Below are positions 19,378 through 28,638 of a stretch of DNA of 64,000 nt, piece after piece (positions within the stretch are counted from its first letter, which is position 1; each line of letters begins with the position of its first letter). The notes beneath the pieces are model-generated. The model saw only the letters and a list, made by a program, of their open reading frames with translations, made no database searches and had not been told where the DNA came from. The DNA comes from a bacterium (lineage in GTDB: Bacteria > Zixibacteria > MSB-5A5 > CAIYYT01). The position numbers and the translations under genes were made by a program. The stretch lies in assembly GCA_016708315.1 (NCBI GenBank), contig JADJGC010000024.1, positions 62,001-126,000 of the forward strand, read 5' to 3'.

Positions 19378-19608
19378 TCCATTCGCGATACGAGTGCAAC
19401 ACCAATTCGGAAACTTCCAGCGGCGACAGTCCGCTTGTATCGATTTTGTTTGTGATGGTCGCCCATACTTCGCGCCGCCGTGATTCGATTTCCGCGAGTT
19501 TGGCGACGGCATCGGTTCCTTCAAGCAAGGGGCGATCATTGCGATACAGCAGCCGATGTGCCAATTCACCGGAAGGCGCAGTCAGAAGCACCACCAGTCC
19601 GTTTTTTT
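19367..19608 (-). CDS. aroK: Shikimate kinase, C-terminal part after a frameshift
   Basis: This frame resumes the kinase after the A7 run: NGLVVLLTAPSGELAHRL, then the LID arginine segment RNDRPLLEG and the C-terminal helices ending SYREWIAS. It has no start of its own that makes sense. The frame is open to about 19681, but only the part downstream of 19608 resembles shikimate kinase. Joined to the N-terminal part by adding one A, it gives a protein of about 177 residues, the normal family size. Its stop overlaps the aroB start. Confidence 0.85.
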
Positions 19609-19899
19609 GGCAAGTGTCAAGTTCTCTGGTACCGCCAACATCCCTCCACCAGTCGCGATGACCTGTCGATCCTGTTCGCAAAGCTCCGTCAACAAATCGT
19701 ACTCGCGATCGCGAAAATACTGCTCGCCGTGACGGGCGAAAATTTCGTTGACGGTCATGTTTTCGCGGCGTTCGATTAGTGTATCGGTATCGGCAAAGAC
19801 AAACCGCAGCGCGTTGGCAACTAAGCGTCCGGTGCTGGTCTTGCCGGTGCCCATCATTCCCGCGAGGAACATATTGGACTTGTCAGCGCTTCTTGACAT
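19582..19899 (-). CDS. aroK: Shikimate kinase, N-terminal part (frameshifted at an A7 run)
   Basis: Shikimate to shikimate-3-phosphate with ATP. This part holds the Walker A loop GMMGTGKTSTGR, the substrate Asp in FADTDTLIERRE and the glycine motif ATGGGML. After LAKK the frame leaves the family and stops at 19582. The break sits at a run of seven As on the coding strand (plus-strand T run 19602-19608); eight would restore the frame. The ATG at 19899 lies inside the aroC 5' end region, overlapping it by 17 nt as elsewhere in the operon. Confidence 0.88.
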   Translation of the reverse strand: MSRSADKSNMFLAGMMGTGKTSTGRLVANALRFVFADTDTLIERRENMTVNEIFARHGEQYFRDREYDLLTELCEQDRQVIATGGGMLAVPENLTLAKKTDWWCF

Positions 19900-21016
19900 G
19901 CTTTAGAAAAGCCTGAAAGTTCTCGCGCGCTTCACGTATCGAGTCGCCGCCGAATTTCTCGGACATCATATCGGCGATTGCCAGCGCAACGACTGCTTCG
20001 CAAACGACGCCTCCGGCAGGAACAATACAGATATCGGAACGAACGTATGGCGCATCGACAGTCTTCTTCGAGGTAAGATTAGTCGTCTTGAGCGGTTTGC
20101 CAAGAGTCGAGATCGGTTTGAAGAATGCGCGGATGACGATTTCTTCACCGGTCGAAATGCCCCCGGCAATACCGCCGGAGTTGTTTGATGCTTGATAGTA
20201 GCCGCGCTTGGCGCTGTACTTGATAGGATCGTGCACTTGCGAACCGGGCAGTTCGGCGGATTTGATTCCGTCGCCGATTTCGACGCCCTTGACTGACTGC
20301 ACACCCATGATTGCTGCGGCCAGACGCGTGTCGCAGCGACGATCCCACTGGGCATAGCTGCCAAGTCCGACTGGCGCGCCAGTGACGATGATCTCCGACA
20401 CGCCGCCGAGCGTGTCAGATTGCTCAACGGCTGAGTCGATGGCGCGGATCATTTTGCGTTCGATGCCTTTGTCGGCGCAGCGGACAGGAGACTTTTCGAT
20501 TTCCTTGAATTTCGCGGAACTGAATTTGACCGGCGTTTCATTCAGCACGCTTCCGATGCGGCGAGTGTGCGAATAGACATTGATCCCAAATGCCGCCAGG
20601 AACTGCTTGGCAACACTGCCGGCCGCAGTGCGAGCAGCAGTCTCGCGTGCAGATGAGCGTTCTATTGCTTTTTGGATGTCGTCGAAGTCGTACTTGAGTA
20701 CCGCCGGCAAGTCGGCATGACCGGGACGCGGGACGACTTTCTTTTCGCGAGTCTGGTCCTTCCAGTTTTTCCAATCGCGATTCTGAATGAAGATGCTGAT
20801 TGGGCTGCCGATTGTCTCGCCATCCCAGAGTCCTGCAGTGACGAGCGCAGTATCCTGTTCTATGCGCATTCGGGCGCCGCGTCCATAGCCCATCTGGCGG
20901 CGGCGTAAATCGATAGTGATGGCATTGACATCGAGAACAAGTCCGGCAGGGATGCCCTCGATGATTGTCGTAAGTCCCGGGCCGTGTGATTCGCCAGCAG
21001 TCAAGTATCTGATCAT
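19883..21016 (-). CDS. aroC: Chorismate synthase
   Basis: Last common step: 5-enolpyruvylshikimate-3-phosphate to chorismate, requiring reduced FMN. The 377-residue protein has the family signatures GESHGPGLTTIIEGIPAG near the N-terminus, RRQMGYGRGARMRIEQD, the RSSARETAARTAAGSVAKQ segment and NSGGIAGGISTG. Full length, no visible defect. It overlaps aroE by 4 nt and aroK by 17 nt. Confidence 0.97.
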   Translation of the reverse strand: MIRYLTAGESHGPGLTTIIEGIPAGLVLDVNAITIDLRRRQMGYGRGARMRIEQDTALVTAGLWDGETIGSPISIFIQNRDWKNWKDQTREKKVVPRPGHADLPAVLKYDFDDIQKAIERSSARETAARTAAGSVAKQFLAAFGINVYSHTRRIGSVLNETPVKFSSAKFKEIEKSPVRCADKGIERKMIRAIDSAVEQSDTLGGVSEIIVTGAPVGLGSYAQWDRRCDTRLAAAIMGVQSVKGVEIGDGIKSAELPGSQVHDPIKYSAKRGYYQASNNSGGIAGGISTGEEIVIRAFFKPISTLGKPLKTTNLTSKKTVDAPYVRSDICIVPAGGVVCEAVVALAIADMMSEKFGGDSIREARENFQAFLKHVKKR

Positions 21017-21822
21017 CGCGACGCTCTCCTGATTACTCGCACAATGTCCTCCGGTTCTACTTCGATTCCAGTCATGATACGAAAGTTGTTTGCCGCTTGA
21101 ACCGCAAGCATGTATTTGCCATCGACGTGAGTTCTTCTCTTGAAATTAGTATCTGCGTACCGCAATTCAAATATTCGCGTCAACTGCGATATAGCCGTTG
21201 AGCCAATCAGCTTCGACAGCGCAATTGGAGTACAGTTGATGCAAAGATCGCATCCAGTGTTTATCGAGGAAGCGTTATCAAGCATCTGTGACTCGTAGTG
21301 AGTAAGTCGACGTGCTCCTTGCGCCCACGCCGAGAACGCCTTCTCACGTTCGCCCGAGCGATGATAAACCGTGACGCTGGCGGCACGTTTCGAAGCCAGA
21401 TAATAGAAAACTGTTCGCGCGGAACCGCCGGAGCCGAGGATGGCAACTTCGGCGCCGTGGATGTCGCATTTGAGTTTGCCCTCTATCGTAGCGGCAATTC
21501 CGGCATAGTCGCTGTTGTAAGCGTGAAGGACGCCGCGCTTGTTGATGACGAGATTTGCCGATCCGGTGGCTTTGACGATGTTATCGCGCCGATTGATGAC
21601 AGAACTGACGCTTTCCTTGAACGGTATGGTGACGTTAAACCCTGCAATCGGCAGAGTGCGGGCGCTGGTCAAGAAATCATTGAGACTTGATGGGTTGATG
21701 TCAAAACAGTTGTAAATAGCGTCGACCTTGTGGCGGTGAAACAATGCGCGATAAATCGTCGGCGACAATGAGTAGCTGATATTGCTGCCGAGAATTCCGT
21801 ACACTGCAGTGTTGGGGATCAT
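21013..21822 (-). CDS. aroE: Shikimate dehydrogenase
   Basis: Reduces 3-dehydroshikimate to shikimate with NADPH. The 269-residue protein shows the substrate-binding start YGILGSNISYSLSPTIYRAL, the catalytic-Lys motif FNVTIPFKESV, the NSDYAGI segment and a Rossmann loop AILGSGGSARTVFYYL. Family members usually have NTDxxG, so Ser in NSDYAG is a mild variation. Starts 0 nt after aroA ends and overlaps aroC by 4 nt. Confidence 0.94.
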   Translation of the reverse strand: MIPNTAVYGILGSNISYSLSPTIYRALFHRHKVDAIYNCFDINPSSLNDFLTSARTLPIAGFNVTIPFKESVSSVINRRDNIVKATGSANLVINKRGVLHAYNSDYAGIAATIEGKLKCDIHGAEVAILGSGGSARTVFYYLASKRAASVTVYHRSGEREKAFSAWAQGARRLTHYESQMLDNASSINTGCDLCINCTPIALSKLIGSTAISQLTRIFELRYADTNFKRRTHVDGKYMLAVQAANNFRIMTGIEVEPEDIVRVIRRASR

Positions 21823-23088
21823 TCACGATTCCAGCGTTTTCATGAGTTCGTAAAACTCCGGCGCCGAAACGGAAATCGTATCGCCGTATTCCCCGCTCAC
21901 ATTTCCGGTATTGATGAGATTGATGATCTCGATCATCATCGCAATTCTGTGATCGCCGAGGTGAGCTGCATTGCCCTTATGCGCGCCGAGACCTCCCTGA
22001 ATGTGAAGCGTATCGCCGGTTAGCTCTGCGCTTCCGCCGAATGCCTTGACGACATCGACTATGGCCGTTGCGCGATCCGATTCTTTGACCCGCAATTCGC
22101 CGATGTTATGGAATGACGATTTACCTTCGGCGAACATTGCGGCGACTGCCAAAGCCGGAACTTCGTCAATGTATCGCGCAGTGGTGATGTTTGCCGCGTC
22201 GAAACCGCGAAGCGAAGTCGATTTGACAACAAGGTCGCCAACCGGCTCGCCGTGTTGCGAACGGAGATTCTCTTGTTCAATACTCGCACCCATTCCACGC
22301 AGTATTTCGAGTGCGCCGGTGCGGGTTTCATTGAGCAGCACGTCGCGTATGATCAATTCACTGCCGGGCATCGCCAATGCGGCCACGATGAAGAACACCG
22401 CAGTCGAAATGTCGCCGGGAACGGTGTACGCAAAGCCATCGATTCGCTTGACCGGGCTGAGAATGGAGGTTCGTCCTTCAACATCAATGTTGCAGCCAAG
22501 GTGTTTGAGCATGATCTCCGTATGATTGCGCGATTGTTCCGGTTCGGTCACCGAGGTAACGCCCTCGGCATGAAGTCCCGCGAAGAGAATCGCTGATTTT
22601 GCCTGTGCGGAAGCCACCGACGTGCTGATGTTTATACCGTGAAGTCTACGGCCTCGTACCGTGACAGGCGGACGGTCATCGGCAGCGGCTGTTGCCAGGT
22701 CGCCGCCCATTTGCCGCAGCGGCTCTATCACGCGACGTACCGGTCGTCGGTTGAGCGAGTCATCTCCTGCCAGTCGGCAGTCGACCTTGAGACCCGCAAG
22801 TATTCCCAAACTCAATCGCAATGTTGTTCCGGAATTGCCGCAATATAAAATGGCTTCGTCTGTTCGAAGTGCTTCAAATCCGGCACTGACACACTCGACA
22901 GAGCCGTTGTCTGTTGCGGCAATCATTCCAAGCTTCTGATACAGCGCGAGCGTTGCATTGACATCGTCGCCGCGCGACAAATTGTTGAGAAGCGATTTGC
23001 CCTTTGCTAATGCGGCAAGCATGATAGCGCGGTGCGAAATCGATTTGTCGCCCCCTACTCGAATATCGCCGCGTAAGTTCTTGGTCAT
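21823..23088 (-). CDS. aroA: 5-enolpyruvylshikimate-3-phosphate synthase
   Basis: Transfers enolpyruvyl from PEP to shikimate-3-phosphate. The 421-residue enzyme has the N-terminal GGDKSISHRAIML, the PEP-site motif YCGNSGTTLRLSLG, the SAQAKSAILFAGLHA segment and the catalytic RVKESDRATAI near the C-terminus. GNSGTT rather than the GNAGTA of the E. coli enzyme places it nearer the second (Gram-positive-like) group, by motif only. Overlaps tyrA by 4 nt. Confidence 0.96.
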   Translation of the reverse strand: MTKNLRGDIRVGGDKSISHRAIMLAALAKGKSLLNNLSRGDDVNATLALYQKLGMIAATDNGSVECVSAGFEALRTDEAILYCGNSGTTLRLSLGILAGLKVDCRLAGDDSLNRRPVRRVIEPLRQMGGDLATAAADDRPPVTVRGRRLHGINISTSVASAQAKSAILFAGLHAEGVTSVTEPEQSRNHTEIMLKHLGCNIDVEGRTSILSPVKRIDGFAYTVPGDISTAVFFIVAALAMPGSELIIRDVLLNETRTGALEILRGMGASIEQENLRSQHGEPVGDLVVKSTSLRGFDAANITTARYIDEVPALAVAAMFAEGKSSFHNIGELRVKESDRATAIVDVVKAFGGSAELTGDTLHIQGGLGAHKGNAAHLGDHRIAMMIEIINLINTGNVSGEYGDTISVSAPEFYELMKTLES

Positions 23089-23936
23089 ATTGATTTCTGT
23101 TCTTCCTCTCCGAAGATTCGACGAAATTCCTTTTCCGCCCCGGTGTCAAGCGCTTTCTGTGCACGGTCAAGCCCGGCACGCAGTTCGGCAAGACTGGCTT
23201 GAAGATTCGCACGATTGCCCCACAACATTTGGAACACCATTTCGGCATCCGATTTCGCAACCCGGGTAGCGCTGCGATAACTTGGACAGGCAAACGCTTC
23301 ACCGTGTGCGCTGACAATTGTCTCATTTTCGAATTGCGACTTCAATAAGTATGCGAACAAATGCGGAAGATTGCTTGAAACGGCGAAAATGCGGTCGTGC
23401 TCTTCCGGGTTGATCGACAGAGATTTAGCGCCGAGGATATCGACAAGCTCCGTCGCAAGTTCGAGAGCCTGCATTTTGGTCGTACCTGATTTGGTCGTGA
23501 AGTAGTTTGCGTTGCGAAACAAGTCGGCGTTCCACGATTGCGCACCCCTTAGCTCCGTGCCTGCCAACGGGTGTCCGCCGACGAAGTTCGTCATCTCGCA
23601 CTCGTTGGCCGCGATCACGATTTCACTCTTGAGCGATCCGGTATCGGTTACGAGGAGTTTGTCTGACAGCGCCGTCCGATGCTTTTTCATGACACCGGCG
23701 ATTTGCAGCACCGGCAAGGCGATGATCACGATCTCGGAGTTGTCGGCAACATCTTCCGTGTCGACGGCTATGACATTGACCAGACCTTGTTCGCGCGCCT
23801 GGCGACAGAGCGCATCGCTCAGATCACAGGCAGTTATGACCAAATCCGGATTGGCTCGTTTGAGCGCAGCGGCAATCGAGCCGCCGATCTGGCCGAGTCC
23901 GACGATACCAATTTTGCAATCGCTGAGAGGCATCAC
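23085..23936 (-). CDS. tyrA: Prephenate dehydrogenase
   Basis: Oxidative decarboxylation of prephenate (or arogenate) on the way to tyrosine. The 283-residue protein opens with a Rossmann motif GIVGLGQIGGSIAAAL, has TDTGSLKSEIV and GGHPLAGTELRGAQ (substrate region), and ends in the helical dimerisation domain. No ACT domain is present, so feedback control by Tyr through such a domain is not expected. Chorismate mutase is a separate gene here (aroH), not fused. Overlaps its neighbours by 4 nt at each end. Confidence 0.93.
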   Translation of the reverse strand: MMPLSDCKIGIVGLGQIGGSIAAALKRANPDLVITACDLSDALCRQAREQGLVNVIAVDTEDVADNSEIVIIALPVLQIAGVMKKHRTALSDKLLVTDTGSLKSEIVIAANECEMTNFVGGHPLAGTELRGAQSWNADLFRNANYFTTKSGTTKMQALELATELVDILGAKSLSINPEEHDRIFAVSSNLPHLFAYLLKSQFENETIVSAHGEAFACPSYRSATRVAKSDAEMVFQMLWGNRANLQASLAELRAGLDRAQKALDTGAEKEFRRIFGEEEQKSI

Positions 23937-24949
23937 ACCGTCTTGCCGACCGCGGCGGCAATGTTTTTGACTTGCTTCATCAATGCTGCGAATTGGTCAA
24001 GATTAAGCGACTGATATCCGTCACACATGGCTTTGTCAGGATTGGGATGGATTTCGATAATCAACCCGTCGGCTCCTGCCGCAACCGCTGCAAGCGCGAC
24101 CGGAAGGATCAAGTGCCTCTCCCCGGTCGCATGTGAAGGATCGAGAATAACCGGAAGATGCGAGAGCGATTTGAGCCCCGGCACCGCCGCGATATCGCAG
24201 GTATTGCGCGTAAACTTTTCGAATGTGCGTATGCCGCGCTCACAGAGAATGACATTGTAGTTGCCGTTGGCGAGAATATACTCAGCGGACATGAGAAGTT
24301 CTTCGATAGTCGACATCATGCCGCGCTTCAGTAACACTGGACGCGATTGCTTGCCGACCTTTTCGAGCATGGCGAAGTTCTGCATGTTGCGGGCGCCGAT
24401 TTGAATAATGTCGGCATAGTCGGAAATCAAGTCGACATCATCCTGCGACAAGCACTCGGTCACAATCGGAATTCCGACCTCATCGCGGACGCGGGCGAGA
24501 ATCTCAAGACCCTTGCGGCCCATGCCTTGAAACGAGTATGGCGAGGTGCGCGGCTTAAAGGCACCACCGCGCAATATGCGAGCGCCGGCTTCCTTGGCGG
24601 CGATTGCCGATTCCAGAACTTGCTCGTAACTTTCGACAGCGCACGGCCCGGCCATGACAGTCATGGTACCGTTACCGATTTTGGTTCCATTGAGGCTCAC
24701 CACTGTCGGCTCAGGTTTGAATTCCAATGAGGCAAGCTTGTACGGCTTGAGGATCGGGATGACAGCCTCGACACCCTGCAGTTGCAGAAGCAGTTCCTTC
24801 TCGATACTTCGTTCGTCACCGACGGCGCCGATAATTGTCTTTTCCTCGCCTTGCGAGATATGCGGTTTGAGTCCCAGCTCTTCGATGTGTCGAATGACAC
24901 CGGCAGTTTCCTTTACGGTGGCTTGTTTTTTCATTACAACGATCATCAT
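23933..24949 (-). CDS. aroF: DAHP synthase, type I-beta with N-terminal ferredoxin-like domain
   Basis: First step of the pathway: PEP plus erythrose-4-phosphate to DAHP. The 338-residue length and the N-terminal domain of about 70 residues (MKKQATVKETAGVIRHIEE onward) match the Thermotoga-type enzyme, in which that domain mediates Tyr/Phe inhibition. The barrel shows MAGPCAVESYEQV, LRGGAFKPRTSPYSFQG and the metal/phosphate motif DPSHATG. I chose ATG 24949 because GGAGAA precedes it and it overlaps the aroH stop by one base (TAATG); the frame is open 50 codons further up without family similarity. Confidence 0.95.
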   Translation of the reverse strand: MMIVVMKKQATVKETAGVIRHIEELGLKPHISQGEEKTIIGAVGDERSIEKELLLQLQGVEAVIPILKPYKLASLEFKPEPTVVSLNGTKIGNGTMTVMAGPCAVESYEQVLESAIAAKEAGARILRGGAFKPRTSPYSFQGMGRKGLEILARVRDEVGIPIVTECLSQDDVDLISDYADIIQIGARNMQNFAMLEKVGKQSRPVLLKRGMMSTIEELLMSAEYILANGNYNVILCERGIRTFEKFTRNTCDIAAVPGLKSLSHLPVILDPSHATGERHLILPVALAAVAAGADGLIIEIHPNPDKAMCDGYQSLNLDQFAALMKQVKNIAAAVGKTV

Positions 24950-25314
24950 TACAGTTCTCCCGCGAGATCCGGACGGAGCCGCGACGCATCGCCGATGTAG
25001 AGGTGCTTGATCTGGTCCTGTGGCTTGTCGGTATTGACCATGATGAGAATGCGAATAACGCGCTGCAATGCGCCGGGAACGTCGATTTCGGTGGCGCACA
25101 TCAACGGCACGGTCTTGAGTCCCATCTCGCGTACGGCATAGGCCGGATAATCAGCGGTGAGATCTTTTGTTGCCGTGATGAACACGGCGCCGATGTCGTC
25201 GATTTCGATGTCGTTCTTGGCGAACATGTGCACCAATAACTTGCGTGTGGCTTCGAAGATTGCCTCGCGCGAGTTTGCCGATGCGCAGATTGCGCCGCGC
25301 ACACCGCGCATCAT
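24949..25314 (-). CDS. aroH: Chorismate mutase, AroH class
   Basis: Chorismate to prephenate, the first step of the Phe/Tyr branch. The 121-residue product matches the trimeric Bacillus-type enzyme rather than the helical AroQ type: MRGVRGAICA at the N-terminus (active-site Arg), FITATKDLTADYPAYAVREMG, VPLMCATEIDVPGALQRVIR and DQIKHLYIGDASRLRPDL. It sits between trpA and DAHP synthase and overlaps trpA by 4 nt. Confidence 0.95.
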   Translation of the reverse strand: MMRGVRGAICASANSREAIFEATRKLLVHMFAKNDIEIDDIGAVFITATKDLTADYPAYAVREMGLKTVPLMCATEIDVPGALQRVIRILIMVNTDKPQDQIKHLYIGDASRLRPDLAGEL

Positions 25315-26111
25315 CGTTGTGACTCCAGATTCATGCGTGCCTCCGTCAAGAATTTAGAAACTGATGAGTAATTTCGTTTTGAACCGCTGCTGTCGATCAG
25401 TTGCAGGATCGCACTGCCGATAATGACGCCGTCGCTGAATGCGCCGATTTTGCCCGCCATTTCCGGCGTCGAAACACCGAATCCAACCGCAACCGGCGCC
25501 TTTGAATGCCTGCGCAGATTCGTTACTTGTTGTTTCAAGTCGCTGTGCATAGTCGCGCGTGCGCCGGTGGTGCCGGTGACGCTGACAAAATAGACAAAGC
25601 CCGAAGCGTCGCTTGCGATCGATAGTGCGCGCTCGGGTGGTGACGTTAAAGTTACTAACGGTATGAAGTCGATACCATGTTTGCGGCACGCGATTCGCAA
25701 CTCGCTGCTTTCTTCGGGAATCATGTCGGGCACTATCAGGCCACTGACATTATTTGATGCACAGCGATTGACGAAAGAGTTGATTCCCGCTCTCAAGATG
25801 ATGTTGGCATAGCACATCACAACGATTGACTGTGATACACTGCGACGCAGCGATGCAATTGCCGCGAATCCTTTGGCGACTGTGAAACCACGCTCCAGCG
25901 CAAGGTGCGACGCGCGCTGAATCACCGGACCATCTGCCAAAGGGTCGGAATGCGGAAAGCCAACTTCGATGATGTCCGCGCCGCTCGTGCTCAAACATTT
26001 CATAATCGACGGAAACTCGCGCATCGACGGATAGCCGCAAGTGATAAACGGCATCAGCGCAGCCCGGTTGTCGTCGCGGCATTTCGCAAAAGTCTCAGCG
26101 ATGGTTGTCAT
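25311..26111 (-). CDS. trpA: Tryptophan synthase alpha chain
   Basis: Cleaves indole-3-glycerol phosphate to indole and glyceraldehyde-3-phosphate in complex with TrpB. The catalytic Glu and Asp are seen in IIEVGFPHSDPLADGPVIQRA; later motifs are GLIVPDMIPEES and the phosphate-binding VGFGVSTPEMAG. The start ATG 26111 gives 266 residues, the usual size, and overlaps the trpB end by 17 nt. The frame is open another 66 codons upstream, but those overlap trpB and are not coding. Confidence 0.95.
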   Translation of the reverse strand: MTTIAETFAKCRDDNRAALMPFITCGYPSMREFPSIMKCLSTSGADIIEVGFPHSDPLADGPVIQRASHLALERGFTVAKGFAAIASLRRSVSQSIVVMCYANIILRAGINSFVNRCASNNVSGLIVPDMIPEESSELRIACRKHGIDFIPLVTLTSPPERALSIASDASGFVYFVSVTGTTGARATMHSDLKQQVTNLRRHSKAPVAVGFGVSTPEMAGKIGAFSDGVIIGSAILQLIDSSGSKRNYSSVSKFLTEARMNLESQR

Positions 26112-27285
26112 CGTACTCCTTGACACTGCCCATATCTTTGTCGCCGCGACCGGATAGATTGACGATGATGGTCTTCTTGTCGCCGATCTTGCGGGCGAGT
26201 TTGCGTGCATAGGCAAGAGCGAAACTTGATTCGAGTGCGGGAATGATGCCCTCGTGTCGGCAAAGCTCTTTGAATGCAGAAACAGCTTCGCGGTCGAGTG
26301 CAGTGACATACTTCACGCGGCCGGAATCTTTGAGGAACGCGTGTTCCGGCCCGACGCCGGGATAGTCGAGTCCGGCGCTGATTGTTTCGGTGAGTTCAAT
26401 CTGCCCGTCGCCATCCTGAAGCAGATAGCTCAACGCGCCGTGCAGTACACCCGGTGTTCCCTTGGCAAGCGGCGCGGCATGTTGACCCGGTTTCAGCGCT
26501 TGGCCGGCAGACTCGACACCGATCAGCGAAACATTCTTGTCGTTGAGAAATGCACTGAATATTCCCATCGCGTTTGAACCGCCGCCAATGCAGGCGACAA
26601 CGTAGTCGGGCAGTTTGCCGGTTGACTTAAGCGACTGCGCGCGGGTTTCCTTGCCGATGACTGACTGAAACTCGCGGACGATTTTCGGATACGGATGCGG
26701 TCCGACGGTGGAACCGATGATGTAGTGCGTGGTGCCGACATTGGTGACCCAGTCGCGGATAGCTTCGGAGGTGGCTTCTTTCAGTGTTGCAAGACCGGCT
26801 GAGACTTCGCGGACTTCCGCGCCGAGCAGTTTCATGCGTTGAACGTTGGGGCTCTGACGTTTGGCATCGTGACTGCCCATGTAGACGACACATTCGAGCC
26901 CAAGCATTGCACATGCCGCAGCGGTTGCCGTGCCGTGTTGCCCGGCACCGGTTTCGGCGACAATACGTTTCTTGCCGATCCGTTTCGCGAGCAGTGCCTG
27001 GCCGAGGCAGTTATTGATTTTGTGCGCGCCGGTGTGGTTGAGGTCTTCCCGCTTGAGGAATATGCGCGCGCCTTTCCAGAGACGCGTAAGATTTTCTGCC
27101 GGATAGAGCGGTGTCGGGCGACCGCCGAAATCGCGCAGTAGTTGATCCAGTTGTGACTTGAAGCTGCGATCGCGCTGCGCCTGCGCAAATGCGCGCTCGA
27201 CTTCATCGAGCGCCGCAACGAGCGTCTCCGGCACGAAGCGGCCGCCGTAGCGGCCATAGTAGCCTTTGCGTGACTTAGCGGGCAT
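26095..27285 (-). CDS. trpB: Tryptophan synthase beta chain
   Basis: PLP enzyme that condenses indole with serine. The 396-residue protein has YGGRFVPETL near the start, the PLP Lys in LNHTGAHKINN, the GAGQHGTATA loop and the phosphate-binding CIGGGSNAMGIF. It is the classical TrpB1 length with the segments needed to bind TrpA. Overlaps trpF by 11 nt. Confidence 0.97.
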   Translation of the reverse strand: MPAKSRKGYYGRYGGRFVPETLVAALDEVERAFAQAQRDRSFKSQLDQLLRDFGGRPTPLYPAENLTRLWKGARIFLKREDLNHTGAHKINNCLGQALLAKRIGKKRIVAETGAGQHGTATAAACAMLGLECVVYMGSHDAKRQSPNVQRMKLLGAEVREVSAGLATLKEATSEAIRDWVTNVGTTHYIIGSTVGPHPYPKIVREFQSVIGKETRAQSLKSTGKLPDYVVACIGGGSNAMGIFSAFLNDKNVSLIGVESAGQALKPGQHAAPLAKGTPGVLHGALSYLLQDGDGQIELTETISAGLDYPGVGPEHAFLKDSGRVKYVTALDREAVSAFKELCRHEGIIPALESSFALAYARKLARKIGDKKTIIVNLSGRGDKDMGSVKEYDDNHR

Positions 27286-27868
27286 TCTTCACACTCTCGA
27301 TAAATCGTCGTACGAGTTGGTGATCCTTCTTGCCGGGCGCGGCTTCGGTGCCGCGCGCGACGTCGACTCCCCAAGGCGCGAGTTCACTTACAATGGCGCC
27401 GACATTGTCGGGCGTCAATCGTCCCGCCAGAATGACCGCGTTGCCTACGGCATCTCTGTGGGGGGCGAGCTGTTCGCGCATTATTGACAAGTCGCTGTTC
27501 TTGAAATCGAGCAATGTCGGCATCGGGATTCGCGTCAGTTTGCCGTTGACAATGCCGTTCATCCAGATCGCGCGAATCCAACCAACGGCGGGCTGACGAA
27601 CTTCGAGTTCGGTTGCGTCGAAATAGACTTGATAGTAGTCGAGAACAACGTCACAGTTCTGCGAGAAGTCGAGTAGGTCTTCCGCATTTGCAAATACGCC
27701 GACACATTGAATAGACGCGCCGATAGCTTCCCGCAGGCGCTCCAGTTGAACGTAGTTGACGCGTCGCGGTGAATCCGACAGAATGAATCCGACGAAGTCA
27801 GCTCCGGCATCGATGCAAACCTCCGCGTCTTCGACGGACGTCACGCCGCAAATTTTCGTCTTGGTCAT
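27275..27868 (-). CDS. trpF: Phosphoribosylanthranilate isomerase
   Basis: Third step of the Trp branch. The 197-residue barrel shows the N-terminal KICGVTSVEDAEVC with the catalytic Cys, the GADFVGFILSDSPRRV segment, LAGRLTPDNV with the late catalytic Asp, and PWGVDVARGTEAAPGKKD. Overlaps trpC by 4 nt. Confidence 0.94.
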   Translation of the reverse strand: MTKTKICGVTSVEDAEVCIDAGADFVGFILSDSPRRVNYVQLERLREAIGASIQCVGVFANAEDLLDFSQNCDVVLDYYQVYFDATELEVRQPAVGWIRAIWMNGIVNGKLTRIPMPTLLDFKNSDLSIMREQLAPHRDAVGNAVILAGRLTPDNVGAIVSELAPWGVDVARGTEAAPGKKDHQLVRRFIESVKNAR

Positions 27869-28638
27869 TGTCCGCGCAGCTCCTTGATTTTTGTCTCGAT
27901 GTCGTTCGCAGTCATAAGCGACGTTCCAATCAAGCAGGCGTGGGCTCCGGCGGATTGCATGCGCAGAATGTCGGCACGAGTGCGGATACCGCTCTCGGCG
28001 ACTTTGATGACCTCCCCGGGGATGCGCTTGAGGATTCTTTCGCCCGTTGTAAGATCGATAGTCATTGTCTTGAGATTGCGATTATTCACGCCGATAATCC
28101 GGGCATTGGCAGCCAACGCGCGTGACAATTCGAATTCATCGTGCACTTCGACAAGAGCTTCGAGATGAAGCTCGTCCGACAACCGCAAAAGCTGGCGCAA
28201 TTCCTGATGATCGAGAATCGCCACGATAAGAAGAACTGCCGAAGCGCCAAGCGCGGCAGCCTCGTGAATTTGCAGTGGGTCGACAATAAAGTCTTTGCGC
28301 AAGATTGGTATCGAGACACTCCCGGCTACTTGCTGCAAGTCCGAAAGCGAACCGCCAAAATGTTCTTGTTCGGTCAGCACTGATATTGCTGCGGCGCCGT
28401 TTTGCTCGTATGCCTGCGCTATCGAAGCGACATCAACATTGGCCGAAAGTGTACCGGCGCTCGGAGATTTGCGTTTGATCTCGAGAATGAGTTGCCCACC
28501 GGGGCGGGAGATCATCTCGCCAAATCGCGCCTGACGTGCCACAGTCTTGGCGGCGCGAGCAGCGATTTCGTTTTCCCAATCAGTGCGTGAGCGATTCTCG
28601 ATATTGGCTCTGACCTTGGTCACAATCGCGTCGAGCAT
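27865..28638 (-). CDS. trpC: Indole-3-glycerol phosphate synthase
   Basis: Fourth step of the Trp branch, closing the indole ring. The 257-residue barrel carries LILEIKRKSPSAGTL, EQEHFGGSLSDLQ, PILRKDFIVDPLQI, GVNNRNLKTMTIDL and AESGIRTRADI, all family signatures. The ATG at 28638 directly follows the TAG that would end a frame-corrected trpD, so the two genes would abut exactly. Confidence 0.96.
   Translation of the reverse strand: MLDAIVTKVRANIENRSRTDWENEIAARAAKTVARQARFGEMISRPGGQLILEIKRKSPSAGTLSANVDVASIAQAYEQNGAAAISVLTEQEHFGGSLSDLQQVAGSVSIPILRKDFIVDPLQIHEAAALGASAVLLIVAILDHQELRQLLRLSDELHLEALVEVHDEFELSRALAANARIIGVNNRNLKTMTIDLTTGERILKRIPGEVIKVAESGIRTRADILRMQSAGAHACLIGTSLMTANDIETKIKELRGQ

Noticed and set aside
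18298..19569. A 423-residue form of AroB with a long N-terminal extension
   Set aside because: The extra residues come from the aroK coding region read in another frame and have no similarity to AroB; the TTG at 19377 gives normal length.
23933..25099. A longer DAHP synthase starting at 25099
   Set aside because: The first 50 codons overlap aroH in another frame, are arginine-rich and unlike the family; ATG 24949 has a proper ribosome binding site.
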